From assembly GCF_000381985.1 (NCBI RefSeq), contig NZ_KB907340.1, positions 124,001 to 188,000 on the forward strand: DNA of 64,000 nucleotides. Reading direction: 5' to 3'. Within the stretch, counting starts at the first letter, position 1. Every line of letters begins with the position of its first letter. The notes under the pieces were generated by a model. It was given only the letters and a program-made list of their open reading frames with translations. It ran no database searches and was not told the origin of the DNA. Positions 44,043-53,871 of this stretch are shown one piece after another. The position numbers and the translations under genes are program-made. This DNA comes from Novispirillum itersonii subsp. itersonii ATCC 12639 (lineage in GTDB: Bacteria; Pseudomonadota; Alphaproteobacteria; Rhodospirillales; Rhodospirillaceae).

Positions 44043-46610
44043 TTAAAAGCCTTCCTGCGGCGGCGGCAGAAGCACCTCTCGCTTTCCGGCGGAATTCGCC
44101 CGGGAAATCATCCCGTCCTTTTCCATCCGCTCGACCAGACGGGCTGCCCGGTTATACCCGATTTGCAGATGACGTTGAATAAAGCTGGTCGAGACTTTGC
44201 GCTCCCGCGCAATCAAGGCCACTGCCTGATCGAACAGGGCATCTCCCCCTGTTCCGTCATCACCGCCCCCCGTAAGCATATCCAGGATGCTGGACTGCCC
44301 CTGCTCCTCTTCATCAATCACCGCCTCGATATAATCCGGCGTGCCCTGATCTCGCAGGAAGGAGGCAACATCCTCAACCTCCTGATCCGAGACAAACGGA
44401 CCATGCACGCGGCTGATCCGGCCCCCGGCCGCCATATACAGCATATCCCCCTGCCCCAGCAGCTGCTCTGCCCCCTGCTCGCCCAGAATGGTCCGGCTGT
44501 CAATCTTACTGGTGACCTGGAAAGAGATCCGCGTCGGGAAGTTGGCCTTAATCGTGCCAGTAATCACATCAACGCTGGGGCGCTGGGTTGCCATGATCAG
44601 ATGAATCCCGGCGGCACGGGCCATCTGGGCAAGGCGCTGGATCGCTGCCTCGACATCCTTGCCCGCAACCAGCATCAGGTCAGCCATTTCATCGACAATG
44701 ACCACAATGAAGGGCAGCGGCGTCATATCCAGCTGCTGCTCTTCATACTCCGGCTTACCGGTTTCCGGGTCAAAACCGGTCTGCACCAGACGGGTCAGGG
44801 GCTGCCCTTTGGCACTGGCATCCCGCAGTTTCTGGTTATAACCGGCAATATTGCGTACCCCCATCTGGCTCATGGCGCGATAGCGGCTTTCCATTTCCTT
44901 CACCGCCCACTTCAACGCCACAACGGCCTTCCCGGGGTCAGTCACCACCGGCGTCAGAAGATGGGGTATACCGTCGTAAACGCTGAGCTCCAGCATCTTC
45001 GGATCAATCATGATGAAGCGACAGTCGGCGGGACTCAGGCGGAACAACAGCGAGCAGATCATGGTATTGACCGCGACCGACTTGCCTGACCCGGTGGTAC
45101 CCGCGATCAGCAGATGGGGCATACGGGCCAGATCAACGTAAACCGGCGCCCCGCCGATATCCTGCCCCAACGCCAGCGTCAGGGTCCCCGGCTGGCGGGG
45201 CATGGCATCAAGCGACAGCAGGCCCCGGAAGTTCACCATCTCGCGCTTACTGTTGGGCAGTTCGATCCCGATGGTGGACTTACCGGGCACAACGGCAATA
45301 CGGACGCTGATCGCGCTCATGGAGCGGGCAATATCGTCGGCAAGACCGACAACGCGGCTGGTCTTGGTGCCGGGGGCGGGCTCAAGTTCATACAGGGTCA
45401 CCACCGGACCGGGCCGGACTTCGACAATCCGGCCATTCACCCCAAAATCATCCAGAACCCCTTCCAGAAGGCGGGCATTCTGGGCAAGTGCCTCTTCATT
45501 AAACGCCGAGACTCCGCTGCCCTTCAGAGGGTGCAACAGATCCAGCGGTGGCAAACGGAAGGCAGGCGCCCCCTCTTCCGGCAGCAGCGACGCCTGCCGG
45601 GCCGCCAGATCTTTTCGCGACACCGGCTTCGGCGACACCGGAGCAGAGGGTGGGGTAATGACCGGATCCGGACGGGATGGCGGCAAAGGCGACACCACCT
45701 TAACAGTCTCCGGCGGGGTTTCATCCGACGCAGGCATCGCCGGGTTCGCCGCAGCCTTCTGCAACGGTCTCTCGGGTTCGGGTCCAGCGGTCATCACTGG
45801 CTCCTGACGCCCCTCGTCGACGACAGATGGCCCCTCCCGACGCAGAGTATCCCGCAGTTTTCCGCCAAAACGCCAATGCCGACGCCCGCTCCGTACCGTC
45901 TCTGACGGATCTGGGTTCCCGGCACCGGTTTCCTCCTGCAAGGTTTCAGGAGCATGGCCGGAAAGCGACGTCTGCCGCACGGCCTGCACGACCGTGAATA
46001 CCCGGAAAACGGCCCGCCACTCCCGCCACCGCAGCATCGCCACCCATAGATATAGCACCCCGCCGAGAATCCCGCCGCCCAGCTGGCCGAGCTGAACCAC
46101 GGACGGGGACAGACCATTTTCGCGCACCATCAGGCGCAAAGTATTGACCAACATCGTACCACTGACGCCGCCCAGACTGACCGGAGCGGTCCAGAATGCT
46201 GGCGGGGGAAACAGCAGAGCAATGCCGCTGGCCAGAATCAAGGCCGCCACCAATGCAACCAGACGCAACCAGATCCAGCGGATTGGTGAGGCAAACAGCA
46301 GCCGCACCCCCCAAAAAACAAGCAGTGCCAACGGGCCGATGGCCAAAATGCCAAAGCCCTGAAACAGGGTATCCGCCATCAGCGCCCCCGGTAACCCCAG
46401 CAGGTTATCCACCTGCTTTGGCCCGGCCGTATTGAGAGAGGGATCGGAGGGAGAATAGCTCCACAACGCCACAGCCAGCGCACCGGACGACAGGATCAGA
46501 CACAGTCCGATCAGACGGCGGCACAGCCGGGTCAGGGCTTCTTTCGCCTCAGGCGGAAGAAGACGGGTCCGGTCTTTAACGGGCGGGCGGGGGGCTTTTT
46601 TCGTCGACAT
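44043..46610 (-). CDS. ftsK: DNA translocase FtsK
   Basis: An 855-residue septal DNA pump. It has four membrane segments in the first 200 residues and a Pro/Glu-rich linker (residues about 220-340). The alpha/beta motor has Walker [14 protein letters not shown] and Walker [11 protein letters not shown]. The C-terminal gamma winged helix contains [24 protein letters not shown] and recognises KOPS. The linker is short compared with E. coli. The ATG at 46610 was chosen over a GTG nine bases upstream. lolA follows. Confidence 0.95.
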   Translation of the reverse strand: MSTKKAPRPPVKDRTRLLPPEAKEALTRLCRRLIGLCLILSSGALAVALWSYSPSDPSLNTAGPKQVDNLLGLPGALMADTLFQGFGILAIGPLALLVFWGVRLLFASPIRWIWLRLVALVAALILASGIALLFPPPAFWTAPVSLGGVSGTMLVNTLRLMVRENGLSPSVVQLGQLGGGILGGVLYLWVAMLRWREWRAVFRVFTVVQAVRQTSLSGHAPETLQEETGAGNPDPSETVRSGRRHWRFGGKLRDTLRREGPSVVDEGRQEPVMTAGPEPERPLQKAAANPAMPASDETPPETVKVVSPLPPSRPDPVITPPSAPVSPKPVSRKDLAARQASLLPEEGAPAFRLPPLDLLHPLKGSGVSAFNEEALAQNARLLEGVLDDFGVNGRIVEVRPGPVVTLYELEPAPGTKTSRVVGLADDIARSMSAISVRIAVVPGKSTIGIELPNSKREMVNFRGLLSLDAMPRQPGTLTLALGQDIGGAPVYVDLARMPHLLIAGTTGSGKSVAVNTMICSLLFRLSPADCRFIMIDPKMLELSVYDGIPHLLTPVVTDPGKAVVALKWAVKEMESRYRAMSQMGVRNIAGYNQKLRDASAKGQPLTRLVQTGFDPETGKPEYEEQQLDMTPLPFIVVIVDEMADLMLVAGKDVEAAIQRLAQMARAAGIHLIMATQRPSVDVITGTIKANFPTRISFQVTSKIDSRTILGEQGAEQLLGQGDMLYMAAGGRISRVHGPFVSDQEVEDVASFLRDQGTPDYIEAVIDEEEQGQSSILDMLTGGGDDGTGGDALFDQAVALIARERKVSTSFIQRHLQIGYNRAARLVERMEKDGMISRANSAGKREVLLPPPQEGF

Positions 46611-46712
46611 GCGCGGCACTATAAACGGAACAAATCAGGGACGGAATGGCCCGCATCACAGAACCCGGCCAAATGCCCTCATCGCCAGAGCAGGCAGCCC
46701 CCCTCGCGGCGA

Positions 46713-47210
46713 TCAGGGCGACAGCAACGGCCCGAAACGATCACAGACCTGCTGATAAATATCCCGCTTGAAGGGCACAATCAGCCGCGGAACATCGGCC
46801 AGCGGTACCCACTGCCACGCATCAAATTCAGGGTGCTCGGTTTCCAGCGTGATGTCGTGGTCCTGACCGGTGAAACGCATCAGGAACCATTTCTGCATCT
46901 GCCCCCGGTACCTGCCTTTCCAGACTTTCCCGATCAGATCCTGCGGCAGGTCGTAATACAGCCAGTCGTCCGTTTCGGCCAGCAGGTCAGCGGCGTTGGT
47001 TCCGATTTCCTCCAGCAGTTCCCGCCGGGCGGCATCCCGCGGATTTTCGCCCGAATCGATCCCTCCCTGCGGCATCTGCCAGGCGTCCTGATCCGTATCG
47101 ATCCGACGGGCGACAAACACCTTGTTGTCGGCATTCACCAGCATGATCCCGGCGCAGGGACGATAGGGCAGCGACTCGCGGTCAATCAACGGGGCAGACG
47201 GATGAGACAT
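46713..47210 (-). CDS. rppH: RNA pyrophosphohydrolase
   Basis: A 165-residue Nudix hydrolase that removes pyrophosphate from mRNA 5' ends and starts decay. The Nudix box lies near residues 50-72 and reads GGIDSGENPRDAARRELLEE followed by IG. WQMPQGG precedes it, and QKWFLMRFTG follows. The ATG at 47210 gives the family's usual N-terminus, LPYRPCAGIML near residue 15. It is the last gene of the gpmI-envC-ctpA-deacetylase run. Confidence 0.95.
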   Translation of the reverse strand: MSHPSAPLIDRESLPYRPCAGIMLVNADNKVFVARRIDTDQDAWQMPQGGIDSGENPRDAARRELLEEIGTNAADLLAETDDWLYYDLPQDLIGKVWKGRYRGQMQKWFLMRFTGQDHDITLETEHPEFDAWQWVPLADVPRLIVPFKRDIYQQVCDRFGPLLSP

Positions 47211-47305
47211 GGTGCATCCTGATGTCAGTGTGTTAGGCCAAGCCCCCTCTTGCCCCAACAGACCACAGGACTGTCAGAAGCGGGAGCAGGCAGGCAGGAC
47301 AGAAA

Positions 47306-49189
47306 TCAGCCTGCCGGAATACCTGTCGTCGCGGAAACCGGCGCAAACACCACACCCTGCGCCTGCAGGGTTGCCATCCACGCCAGCAGACGGTCATAGG
47401 CCATCGGCGACGGATTGGTCACACCGACGGCAGTGCCCCGCTGCTTGGCCACAGTGACCAGATAGCTGAGGCGGGCGTCAAAGGCGTCCCGGAACGGCCT
47501 GTCATCCACCATGACAATGTTCTGCACCACCGGCACGGCAATGCCGCGCATATCCCCCAGTCCTTTCGGACTCGCGGTATGGACATACATCACGCCATAC
47601 TTTGTCATTGCCTCAAGCACCGGCCGCATATGCACCGGAGACGCACCGAACTTCCCCCCCATGCGCCCGAGCAGGCCGACATAGCCGGTGGTTTTGCCCA
47701 GAATGGTTTCCAGGCGGGTCAGGTTATCAATCTGCGGCAAAATCGTCAGCAGCCCAAGCGGGCCGGGATCCTGACTCGGAAAATTCTCAGGCTCCAGCGG
47801 CAACTCAAGCATCACCTCGTGGCCATTAGCCCGGGCTTTTTTCACAAATTCGTCGAGTCGCGGCGAATACGGCGAAAACGCGAGCGTCACTTCCGGCGGC
47901 AGCTTACGGATTGCCGTATCTGTGGCGTCGGGGTTCATCCCCAGCCCACCGACGATTACCGAAACCTTCGGGGCCGAAGCCGGCAGAGGCGGCTGCACCT
48001 TGAAGGGATGGGCATAAGCCTGCCATGAAGCCCGGCCATCCCGGCCAAGAATCGGCAGAATACCAAGCGGACTGCGCTTGGCCAGATCCGGGTCGGGGGC
48101 TTCCTTCAACGGAGCGGGCGGCACTTTCAGATCCGGCAGACCGGCATAGCTCGGAGTCTTGCCACCGGCAGCCCGCAGAGTCGGCCCCAACGGATCGACC
48201 AACATCGGCAGGGCAGCCATCGGATCAACCACTTTAGGCTTCCCGGCATTCGGGTCAGCCGGGGGCGCGGTCGGCTCCGTCGGCTTTTCAGCCTGTGCGG
48301 CAACCGCTGCCTCAGCCGGAGCAGCCTCGCCCGGAGCAGCAGGGGCATCCTGCCCCGATTGCAGCCAAGGGCGGCGGGCTGTTGACTTCTCAGTGCCTAA
48401 TGCAGAGGCCGGATCCGTCTTCGCCTGCAGCGGTGGCTTCGGCGGTGGCGGCATTGCCATGGTCACACGCGTCCCCGACACCACCGCCTCAGCAGGCGGC
48501 ACTGCGATCGGCACGCCTTTTTCATTGAGAACGGTCAGCCCTTCCGCAACCCAAGGCTCAGGCTCAGAGGAACCGAACAACCAGAAAAGGCCAGCCCCCA
48601 GAACCAGAACCAGCGCAGCAGTGGAAATCAGCCCCATCACCGTCCGGCGACGGCGGCGGTTGCGGTAGATCTCGTCAGCCTCATCTGTGGCAAACGGATC
48701 TTCCGGGCTAACTCCCCCCAGAGCCGAAAAATCGTCTTCTGCGGGGTAGCCAGGGTCTTCAGTGGTCGCCCGGAGAACCGGCTCTTCGGAAACAGAAAAG
48801 GGGTCAGCAGCCCGCGCCGAAGAGGGAGGGGACTGCGATAACGGATCGGACGCAAAATCATCCGCAGGCGGGACCGAGACCTCCGGCGGCGGCAGGGCCT
48901 CCAGCTCAGAGGCGATCAGGGCCAGCAACTGCGGATCATCAAACGGGTCGGGCCCGGCAGCCACAACACCCTTGGCTTTCAGAAACGGGATCTTCCCGAG
49001 AAGCGATTGCAGTCCACCGCCAGAAGCCGCAGCGCCAGAAGACGCGGGCTTCTTTTTTCCGGAAGGCTTTTTCCCAGGAGATTTCCGGCTCTTCTCTGCC
49101 TTCGGCGCGAACGAGTCGTCATCGTCGGCATCATAAGCCGCCGAATCTTTCTCTTTCCGCTTGAAAAGGGATTTAAGAGAAAAAGCCAC
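47306..49189 (-). CDS. Divergent polysaccharide deacetylase family protein
   Basis: A 627-residue protein. The first 190 residues are charged, disordered and Pro/Ser/Ala rich, then one membrane segment (VMGLISTAALVLVLGAGLFWLFG, in two pieces) anchors it with a long Pro/Ala-rich periplasmic linker. The C-terminal 250 residues form the divergent polysaccharide deacetylase (YibQ) domain with VSVIVGGLGMNPDATD and EVMLELPLEPENFP. The GTG at 49189 is preceded by AGGGGAG. Together with ctpA and envC it suggests a role in envelope remodelling. Confidence 0.86.
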   Translation of the reverse strand: MAFSLKSLFKRKEKDSAAYDADDDDSFAPKAEKSRKSPGKKPSGKKKPASSGAAASGGGLQSLLGKIPFLKAKGVVAAGPDPFDDPQLLALIASELEALPPPEVSVPPADDFASDPLSQSPPSSARAADPFSVSEEPVLRATTEDPGYPAEDDFSALGGVSPEDPFATDEADEIYRNRRRRRTVMGLISTAALVLVLGAGLFWLFGSSEPEPWVAEGLTVLNEKGVPIAVPPAEAVVSGTRVTMAMPPPPKPPLQAKTDPASALGTEKSTARRPWLQSGQDAPAAPGEAAPAEAAVAAQAEKPTEPTAPPADPNAGKPKVVDPMAALPMLVDPLGPTLRAAGGKTPSYAGLPDLKVPPAPLKEAPDPDLAKRSPLGILPILGRDGRASWQAYAHPFKVQPPLPASAPKVSVIVGGLGMNPDATDTAIRKLPPEVTLAFSPYSPRLDEFVKKARANGHEVMLELPLEPENFPSQDPGPLGLLTILPQIDNLTRLETILGKTTGYVGLLGRMGGKFGASPVHMRPVLEAMTKYGVMYVHTASPKGLGDMRGIAVPVVQNIVMVDDRPFRDAFDARLSYLVTVAKQRGTAVGVTNPSPMAYDRLLAWMATLQAQGVVFAPVSATTGIPAG

Positions 49190-49370
49190 CCTGCTCCCCT
49201 GTCTCTGTCTGGGCCGCATTATCGCTGAACGTCTGACCGGGCGCCCTTTCCGGGCACACCGCTCAGCCCCATATCGCCCGAACTATGCAGAACGGCCCGT
49301 TAAAGAAGCGTTAGGGGGACCGCCACACCGCCCTGTCCGGCACCCGGCATAACCCTATAAAACAAAAAGA

Positions 49371-49392
49371 GAAGCCCGCACAAGCGGGCTTC
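49371..49392 (-). terminator. Terminator after ctpA
   Basis: GAAGCCCGC (49371-49379) pairs with GCGGGCTTC (49384-49392) around a four-base loop. On the minus strand it is followed by TCTTTTTG. Confidence 0.85.
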
Positions 49393-49408
49393 CCCCTCTG
49401 ATCTGTAT

Positions 49409-50806
49409 TTACTGCACCGTCGTCTGACGTTCCCGGAAGATCGCAACCCCCCGCAGAATATCAAGCGCACGGGACAGCTGATAATCCTCGACCTTTCCGT
49501 CAGGGCCCGGAGCCGGAGCAACATCGACTCCATCATCCTCGGCCTCAGGAGCAGGCTTTGCGTCTTTCGCCTTCGGATCCGCATCCTTCTTATCAGAGGC
49601 CGGGGCATTCGGGTTCTTCAGGGCCTTCGGCAGATCGGCCTCAGCACGGCGATGCGGCTCGGGGCTGCCGTCCGCAAGCTTCAGCTGACGGACCTCTATA
49701 TCCGGCTCAATCCCGACAGCCTGAATCGACCGACCCGACGGCGTGTAGTAACGCGCCGTGGTCAGGCGCATCGCCCCATGACCGGCCAGCGGAATGATCG
49801 TCTGCACCGAGCCTTTCCCGAAGCTCTTGGTGCCGACAATGATCGCCCGGCGGTGATCCTGCAGGGCCCCCGCGACAATTTCAGACGCCGACGCCGACCC
49901 GTCGTTGATCAGCACCACCAGCGGCAGGCCGTCAATCAGGTCACCCTTACGGGCATTATAGCGCTGGGTATCCTCAGCATTCCGGGACCGGGTCGAAACG
50001 ATTTCCCCGGCATCGAGGAAAGCATCAGACACCGAGATCGCCTGATCGAGCAGCCCACCCGGATTGTTCCGCAGATCGAGAACGAAACCGCGCAACTTGT
50101 CGTTACCGATTTCCTTCCGCATCTTCTCGACGCCTTCCTTCAGGCCGTCATACGTCTTTTCGTTGAAGGCCGTCAGGCGGATATAGCCGATATCCCCTTC
50201 GCGGTGCCACCGGGCCGACTTGATCTGGATGACGTCGCGGGTCAGCGACACGTCAAACGGCTGCTTCCCTTCCCGGCGGATCGTCAGCTTGATCGCCGTG
50301 CCGACCTTACCGCGCATCTGCTCAACCGCATCCTGCAGACTCAGGCCCAGAACCGGCTTGCCATCCAAATGAGAGATCAGATCGCCCGGCTGCAGCCCGG
50401 CCCGGAAGGCAGGCGTGTCGTCAATCGGCGACACCACCTTCACCAGACCGTTTTCCATCGATACTTCAATGCCCAGACCGCCGAACTCGCCTTTGGTCTG
50501 AACCTGCATGTCCTTGTAATTATCCGCATTCAGGTAGGACGAATGCGGATCAAGGCTGCTGAGCATGCCATTAATGGCAGCTTCAATCAGCTGCTGGTCG
50601 GTCACCGGCTCCACGTAGTCGCGACGGACCCGTTCGAAAACGTTCCCGAACAGATCAAGCAGACGGTAGATGTCCTCGTTCGATCCGTTCTCGGTTCCCT
50701 TGGTTTCGGCCAGCGCCGGTGCAGACACCGTGGTTTGAAATGCAACCCCCGCCCCGAAGGAGAGAGCCGCCACGGCACACGCCGCAATCAGAGACTTCCG
50801 CATCAT
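49409..50806 (-). CDS. ctpA: S41-family C-terminal processing peptidase
   Basis: A 465-residue periplasmic protease with an N-terminal signal sequence (residues 1-30) and a PDZ domain near residues 85-170 (GGLGIEVSMENG, GLQPGDLISHLDG). The S41 protease domain has the catalytic Ser in NDGSASASEIVAG and Lys in GTKSFGKGSVQT. The C-terminus has an acidic Ala/Pro/Lys-rich tail. I chose the ATG at 50806, 12 bases after the envC stop. CtpA-type proteases often trim murein hydrolases and their regulators, which fits the envC neighbour. Confidence 0.93.
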   Translation of the reverse strand: MMRKSLIAACAVAALSFGAGVAFQTTVSAPALAETKGTENGSNEDIYRLLDLFGNVFERVRRDYVEPVTDQQLIEAAINGMLSSLDPHSSYLNADNYKDMQVQTKGEFGGLGIEVSMENGLVKVVSPIDDTPAFRAGLQPGDLISHLDGKPVLGLSLQDAVEQMRGKVGTAIKLTIRREGKQPFDVSLTRDVIQIKSARWHREGDIGYIRLTAFNEKTYDGLKEGVEKMRKEIGNDKLRGFVLDLRNNPGGLLDQAISVSDAFLDAGEIVSTRSRNAEDTQRYNARKGDLIDGLPLVVLINDGSASASEIVAGALQDHRRAIIVGTKSFGKGSVQTIIPLAGHGAMRLTTARYYTPSGRSIQAVGIEPDIEVRQLKLADGSPEPHRRAEADLPKALKNPNAPASDKKDADPKAKDAKPAPEAEDDGVDVAPAPGPDGKVEDYQLSRALDILRGVAIFRERQTTVQ

Positions 50807-50817
50807 GTTCGCAGTAT

Positions 50818-52161
50818 TCAACCTTTGCGAGCCGTTAGCCAAGGCAGGGGATTCACCGCCTGTCCGTCCTGACGCACTTCGACATAAAGGGCCGGATCCT
50901 CAGACGATCCCATAAGCCCGACCGGTTCGCCAGCCTTTAAACGCTGACCCACCGAGACGTCGATGCGCCCCATTCCCGACAGAAGCGTATGATATCCCCC
51001 ACGATGTTCGATGATCAAGAGAAGGCCATAACCCCGGAAAGGGCCAGAAAACGCAACAGTCCCCGAAACCGGGGCAACAACCTGCGCTGAAGAACGGGTC
51101 CGGATCACCACACCCTTGGACGTTCCGCCTTCAACCGCATCACCATATCGGGTCGTCACGGCCCCACGGGCAGGCAGGCCAGCCCCTGACACCTCTTCGG
51201 CCCGTTCCGCCGGAACCGGCTTGTCTGGGGCCTTGGGTTTCCCCAGTGCCGCCAGACGTTTCGCTTCCGCTTCTTTCGCCTGACGCTCCGCCTCCAGACG
51301 GTTCCGTTCCTCTTCCTCGCGCTGTTTGCGCTCCACTTCCAGACGGACCATCAGGTCACGCAGGGAACTGGCGTCTTTGGCCAGAGCCTGTGCCCGCTCC
51401 GCTGCCGCCTGTCGCTCCTTATCCGTCGATTTAACCAACGCGGCCTTGCGTTCAAACAGCTTACTCAGTTTATCATTCTGCCGGTCAAGGCGGGTTGATG
51501 TCTCGCCGATTTCTTTCCGGCGGCTGGTGATCTCCTGCCGGACCTGCGCCAGCTTCTGCAGTTCCTGCCGCAAGGTGGCAGCACGGTCCTGCAGGGCCGG
51601 GATCGCCGATCGCAGCAGAATGGCGCTGCGAAGCGCATCATCAGGATCCCCCGGCTGCACCAGAACCGTTTCTGGCGGACGGATCGCCAGACGCTCCAGC
51701 CCGGTCAGCACCTGCAGCATGCTCTGATCCTGCGCGCTCAACTGATCCTTCAGATTTTTTTCGCGGCGACGGAGATCGGCAACTTTTGTTTCGAGTTCGG
51801 AAAGCTGCTCTTCATAGTCCTGCGAAGACCGGGCAGCCTTGACGATATCATCGCGCAGGCTGTCCAGTTCCTTCTGCAGGGCTTCTGATTTTTCCTGAAG
51901 TTGCCGCTCTTTCTCGCGGCTTTCCTCCAGCTGCTTTTCGACCTTTTTCAGTTCTGCATCCGGGGCTTTCGGGGCCTGAGCCAACGCGGTCACCGGTGCG
52001 GACACAATCATTCCGGCAATCAACCCGGCAATCAGGTGCGGCGCTGTCGCAGGGCCCGGGCACAGAAGAGCATACCGGACAAGAGTGCGGACCACTCCGT
52101 TCCGGGTTTCATGCCCGACCTGCCCCGCCTGCAGTATCCCCCCGCGCCGGAGTCGTTGCAC
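50818..52161 (-). CDS. envC: Murein hydrolase activator EnvC-like (M23 peptidase fold)
   Basis: A 447-residue protein. A signal or anchor segment (LIAGLIAGMIVSAPVTALAQA, in two pieces, near residue 45) is followed by a long coiled coil (residues about 65-300) and a C-terminal LytM/M23 domain (residues about 325-445). The M23 zinc ligands look partly replaced, as in EnvC, where the domain activates amidases rather than cutting peptidoglycan. The GTG start at 52161 is nine bases from the gpmI stop; a later start would be possible. Confidence 0.87.
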   Translation of the reverse strand: MQRLRRGGILQAGQVGHETRNGVVRTLVRYALLCPGPATAPHLIAGLIAGMIVSAPVTALAQAPKAPDAELKKVEKQLEESREKERQLQEKSEALQKELDSLRDDIVKAARSSQDYEEQLSELETKVADLRRREKNLKDQLSAQDQSMLQVLTGLERLAIRPPETVLVQPGDPDDALRSAILLRSAIPALQDRAATLRQELQKLAQVRQEITSRRKEIGETSTRLDRQNDKLSKLFERKAALVKSTDKERQAAAERAQALAKDASSLRDLMVRLEVERKQREEEERNRLEAERQAKEAEAKRLAALGKPKAPDKPVPAERAEEVSGAGLPARGAVTTRYGDAVEGGTSKGVVIRTRSSAQVVAPVSGTVAFSGPFRGYGLLLIIEHRGGYHTLLSGMGRIDVSVGQRLKAGEPVGLMGSSEDPALYVEVRQDGQAVNPLPWLTARKG

Positions 52162-52169
52162 TGCCGGTC

Positions 52170-53741
52170 TTACTCCGCTGCCTGCTGCAGGACTGAGACA
52201 CCGCCCAGCAAAGATGCACCGGTCATTTCCGACGGCTGCGGAACCCCCATCAGAGCCAGCATGGTCGGAGCCAGATCGGCAAGGCGGCCATCGCCCAGCG
52301 TCGTCACTGTCTGCGGACCATTCACCAGCACCGCATGGACCTTACCAACCGTGTGCTGGGTGTAGGGCTCGCCGGTTTCCGGATCTTTCATCAGCTCGGC
52401 GTTGCCGTGGTCAGCCGTCACCAGCATGACGCCGCCAACGTCCTTCAGCGCCACCTCCAGACGGGTGAGGCAGGCATCAATGGTTTCCGCCGCCGTGATC
52501 GCCGCAGCCATGATACCGGTGTGGCCGACCATATCGCCGTTGGCATAATTGACAACAATCAGATCAAAGGCCTGATCCCGGATCGCCTTCTCCAGATGAT
52601 CGGTCACCTCCTTGGCCGACATCTCCGGCTGGAGGTCATAGGTCGCAACCTTGGGGCTGGGGACCAGAATCCGTTCCTCCCCCGGATAGACCGTCTCTTC
52701 CCCGCCATTGAGGAAGAAGGTGACATGCGCATACTTTTCCGTTTCGGCAATCCGCAGCTGGGTCAAACCCGCTTTGGAAACCACTTCGCCCAGAATCCCG
52801 CTCAGGGTCTCCGGCGCGAACAGGGTATCCAGCCAGCGGGTATGGGCCTTGGAATATTCGACCATGCCCAGCGCTTTGGCAAAGGGGACCACCTTCGAAC
52901 GGGCAAAGCCGTCAAAGTCGGCATCCAGCAGCGCCTGAGTGATTTCCCGGGCCCGGTCGGCCCGGAAGTTCGCCATCAGCAGACCGTCGCCGGTCTTCAT
53001 CCCCTCAAAACCACCGATCACGGTCGGCAGCACAAACTCATCGGTCTTTTCGGCAGCATAAGACGCGTCCATGGCAGCAATGGCGTTCGGGGCCTCCTGC
53101 CCCTTGCCCGACACCATGGCGTCATAGGCAAGCTGGACACGGTCCCACCGCTTGTCGCGGTCCATCGCGTAATAACGCCCGGAAACCGTTGCCAGTTTCA
53201 GCTTCGGCAGATCCCGGGTCGCTTTCAGAAACTCTTCCAGATAGCCTTTGCCCGACTTCGGGGCGGTATCGCGGCCATCCATGAACGCATGCACGCAGAC
53301 CGGAATGCCATGGACATTCAATGCCGCAGCCAGTGCCGCCATCTGGTCCTGATGGCTGTGCACCCCGCCGGGACTAAGCAGCCCCATCAGATGCACCGCC
53401 CCACCACTAGCCTTCATCGCTGCCACGAAAGACTGGAAGGTCGGGATCTGTTCAAGCCCCCCTTCCGCCAGACAGGCATCAATGCGGGGCAGATCCTGCA
53501 TAACCACCCGGCCAGCCCCGATATTCATGTGGCCGACCTCGGAATTCCCCATCTGGCCGCCCGGCAGGCCGACATCCAGACCGGAGGTCTCAATCAGGCT
53601 GTTGGGATACTGCCGCAGCAGCCGGTCCCACGTCGGGGTATTTGCCTGGGCAATCGCATTATCTTCGGTCTCGGGGCGATACCCCCAGCCATCAAGAATG
53701 CACAGAACGGCGGGCTTCGGGCGGTTGGACACAGCGGTCAT
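52170..53741 (-). CDS. gpmI: 2,3-bisphosphoglycerate-independent phosphoglycerate mutase
   Basis: A 523-residue manganese enzyme of glycolysis. LCILDGWGYR near residue 15 binds metal, GNSEVGHMNIGAGR carries the phospho-Ser, HAFMDGRDT and VTADHGNAE are later metal motifs. The ATG at 53741 was chosen; a longer TTG frame starts 12 bases upstream. It heads the gpmI-envC-ctpA run on the minus strand. Confidence 0.95.
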   Translation of the reverse strand: MTAVSNRPKPAVLCILDGWGYRPETEDNAIAQANTPTWDRLLRQYPNSLIETSGLDVGLPGGQMGNSEVGHMNIGAGRVVMQDLPRIDACLAEGGLEQIPTFQSFVAAMKASGGAVHLMGLLSPGGVHSHQDQMAALAAALNVHGIPVCVHAFMDGRDTAPKSGKGYLEEFLKATRDLPKLKLATVSGRYYAMDRDKRWDRVQLAYDAMVSGKGQEAPNAIAAMDASYAAEKTDEFVLPTVIGGFEGMKTGDGLLMANFRADRAREITQALLDADFDGFARSKVVPFAKALGMVEYSKAHTRWLDTLFAPETLSGILGEVVSKAGLTQLRIAETEKYAHVTFFLNGGEETVYPGEERILVPSPKVATYDLQPEMSAKEVTDHLEKAIRDQAFDLIVVNYANGDMVGHTGIMAAAITAAETIDACLTRLEVALKDVGGVMLVTADHGNAELMKDPETGEPYTQHTVGKVHAVLVNGPQTVTTLGDGRLADLAPTMLALMGVPQPSEMTGASLLGGVSVLQQAAE

Positions 53742-53871
53742 GACAGCGGACAAGGCTCCGGAACGGCACAGAGAAAAAGTATGATCCCGTGACTATAAGG
53801 ATTCCCCGCCAAAAAGCGAAGGCGGCAAACACCAGAAATTATGCTGCCACCCCGGCATTCCCGCAGCACTG

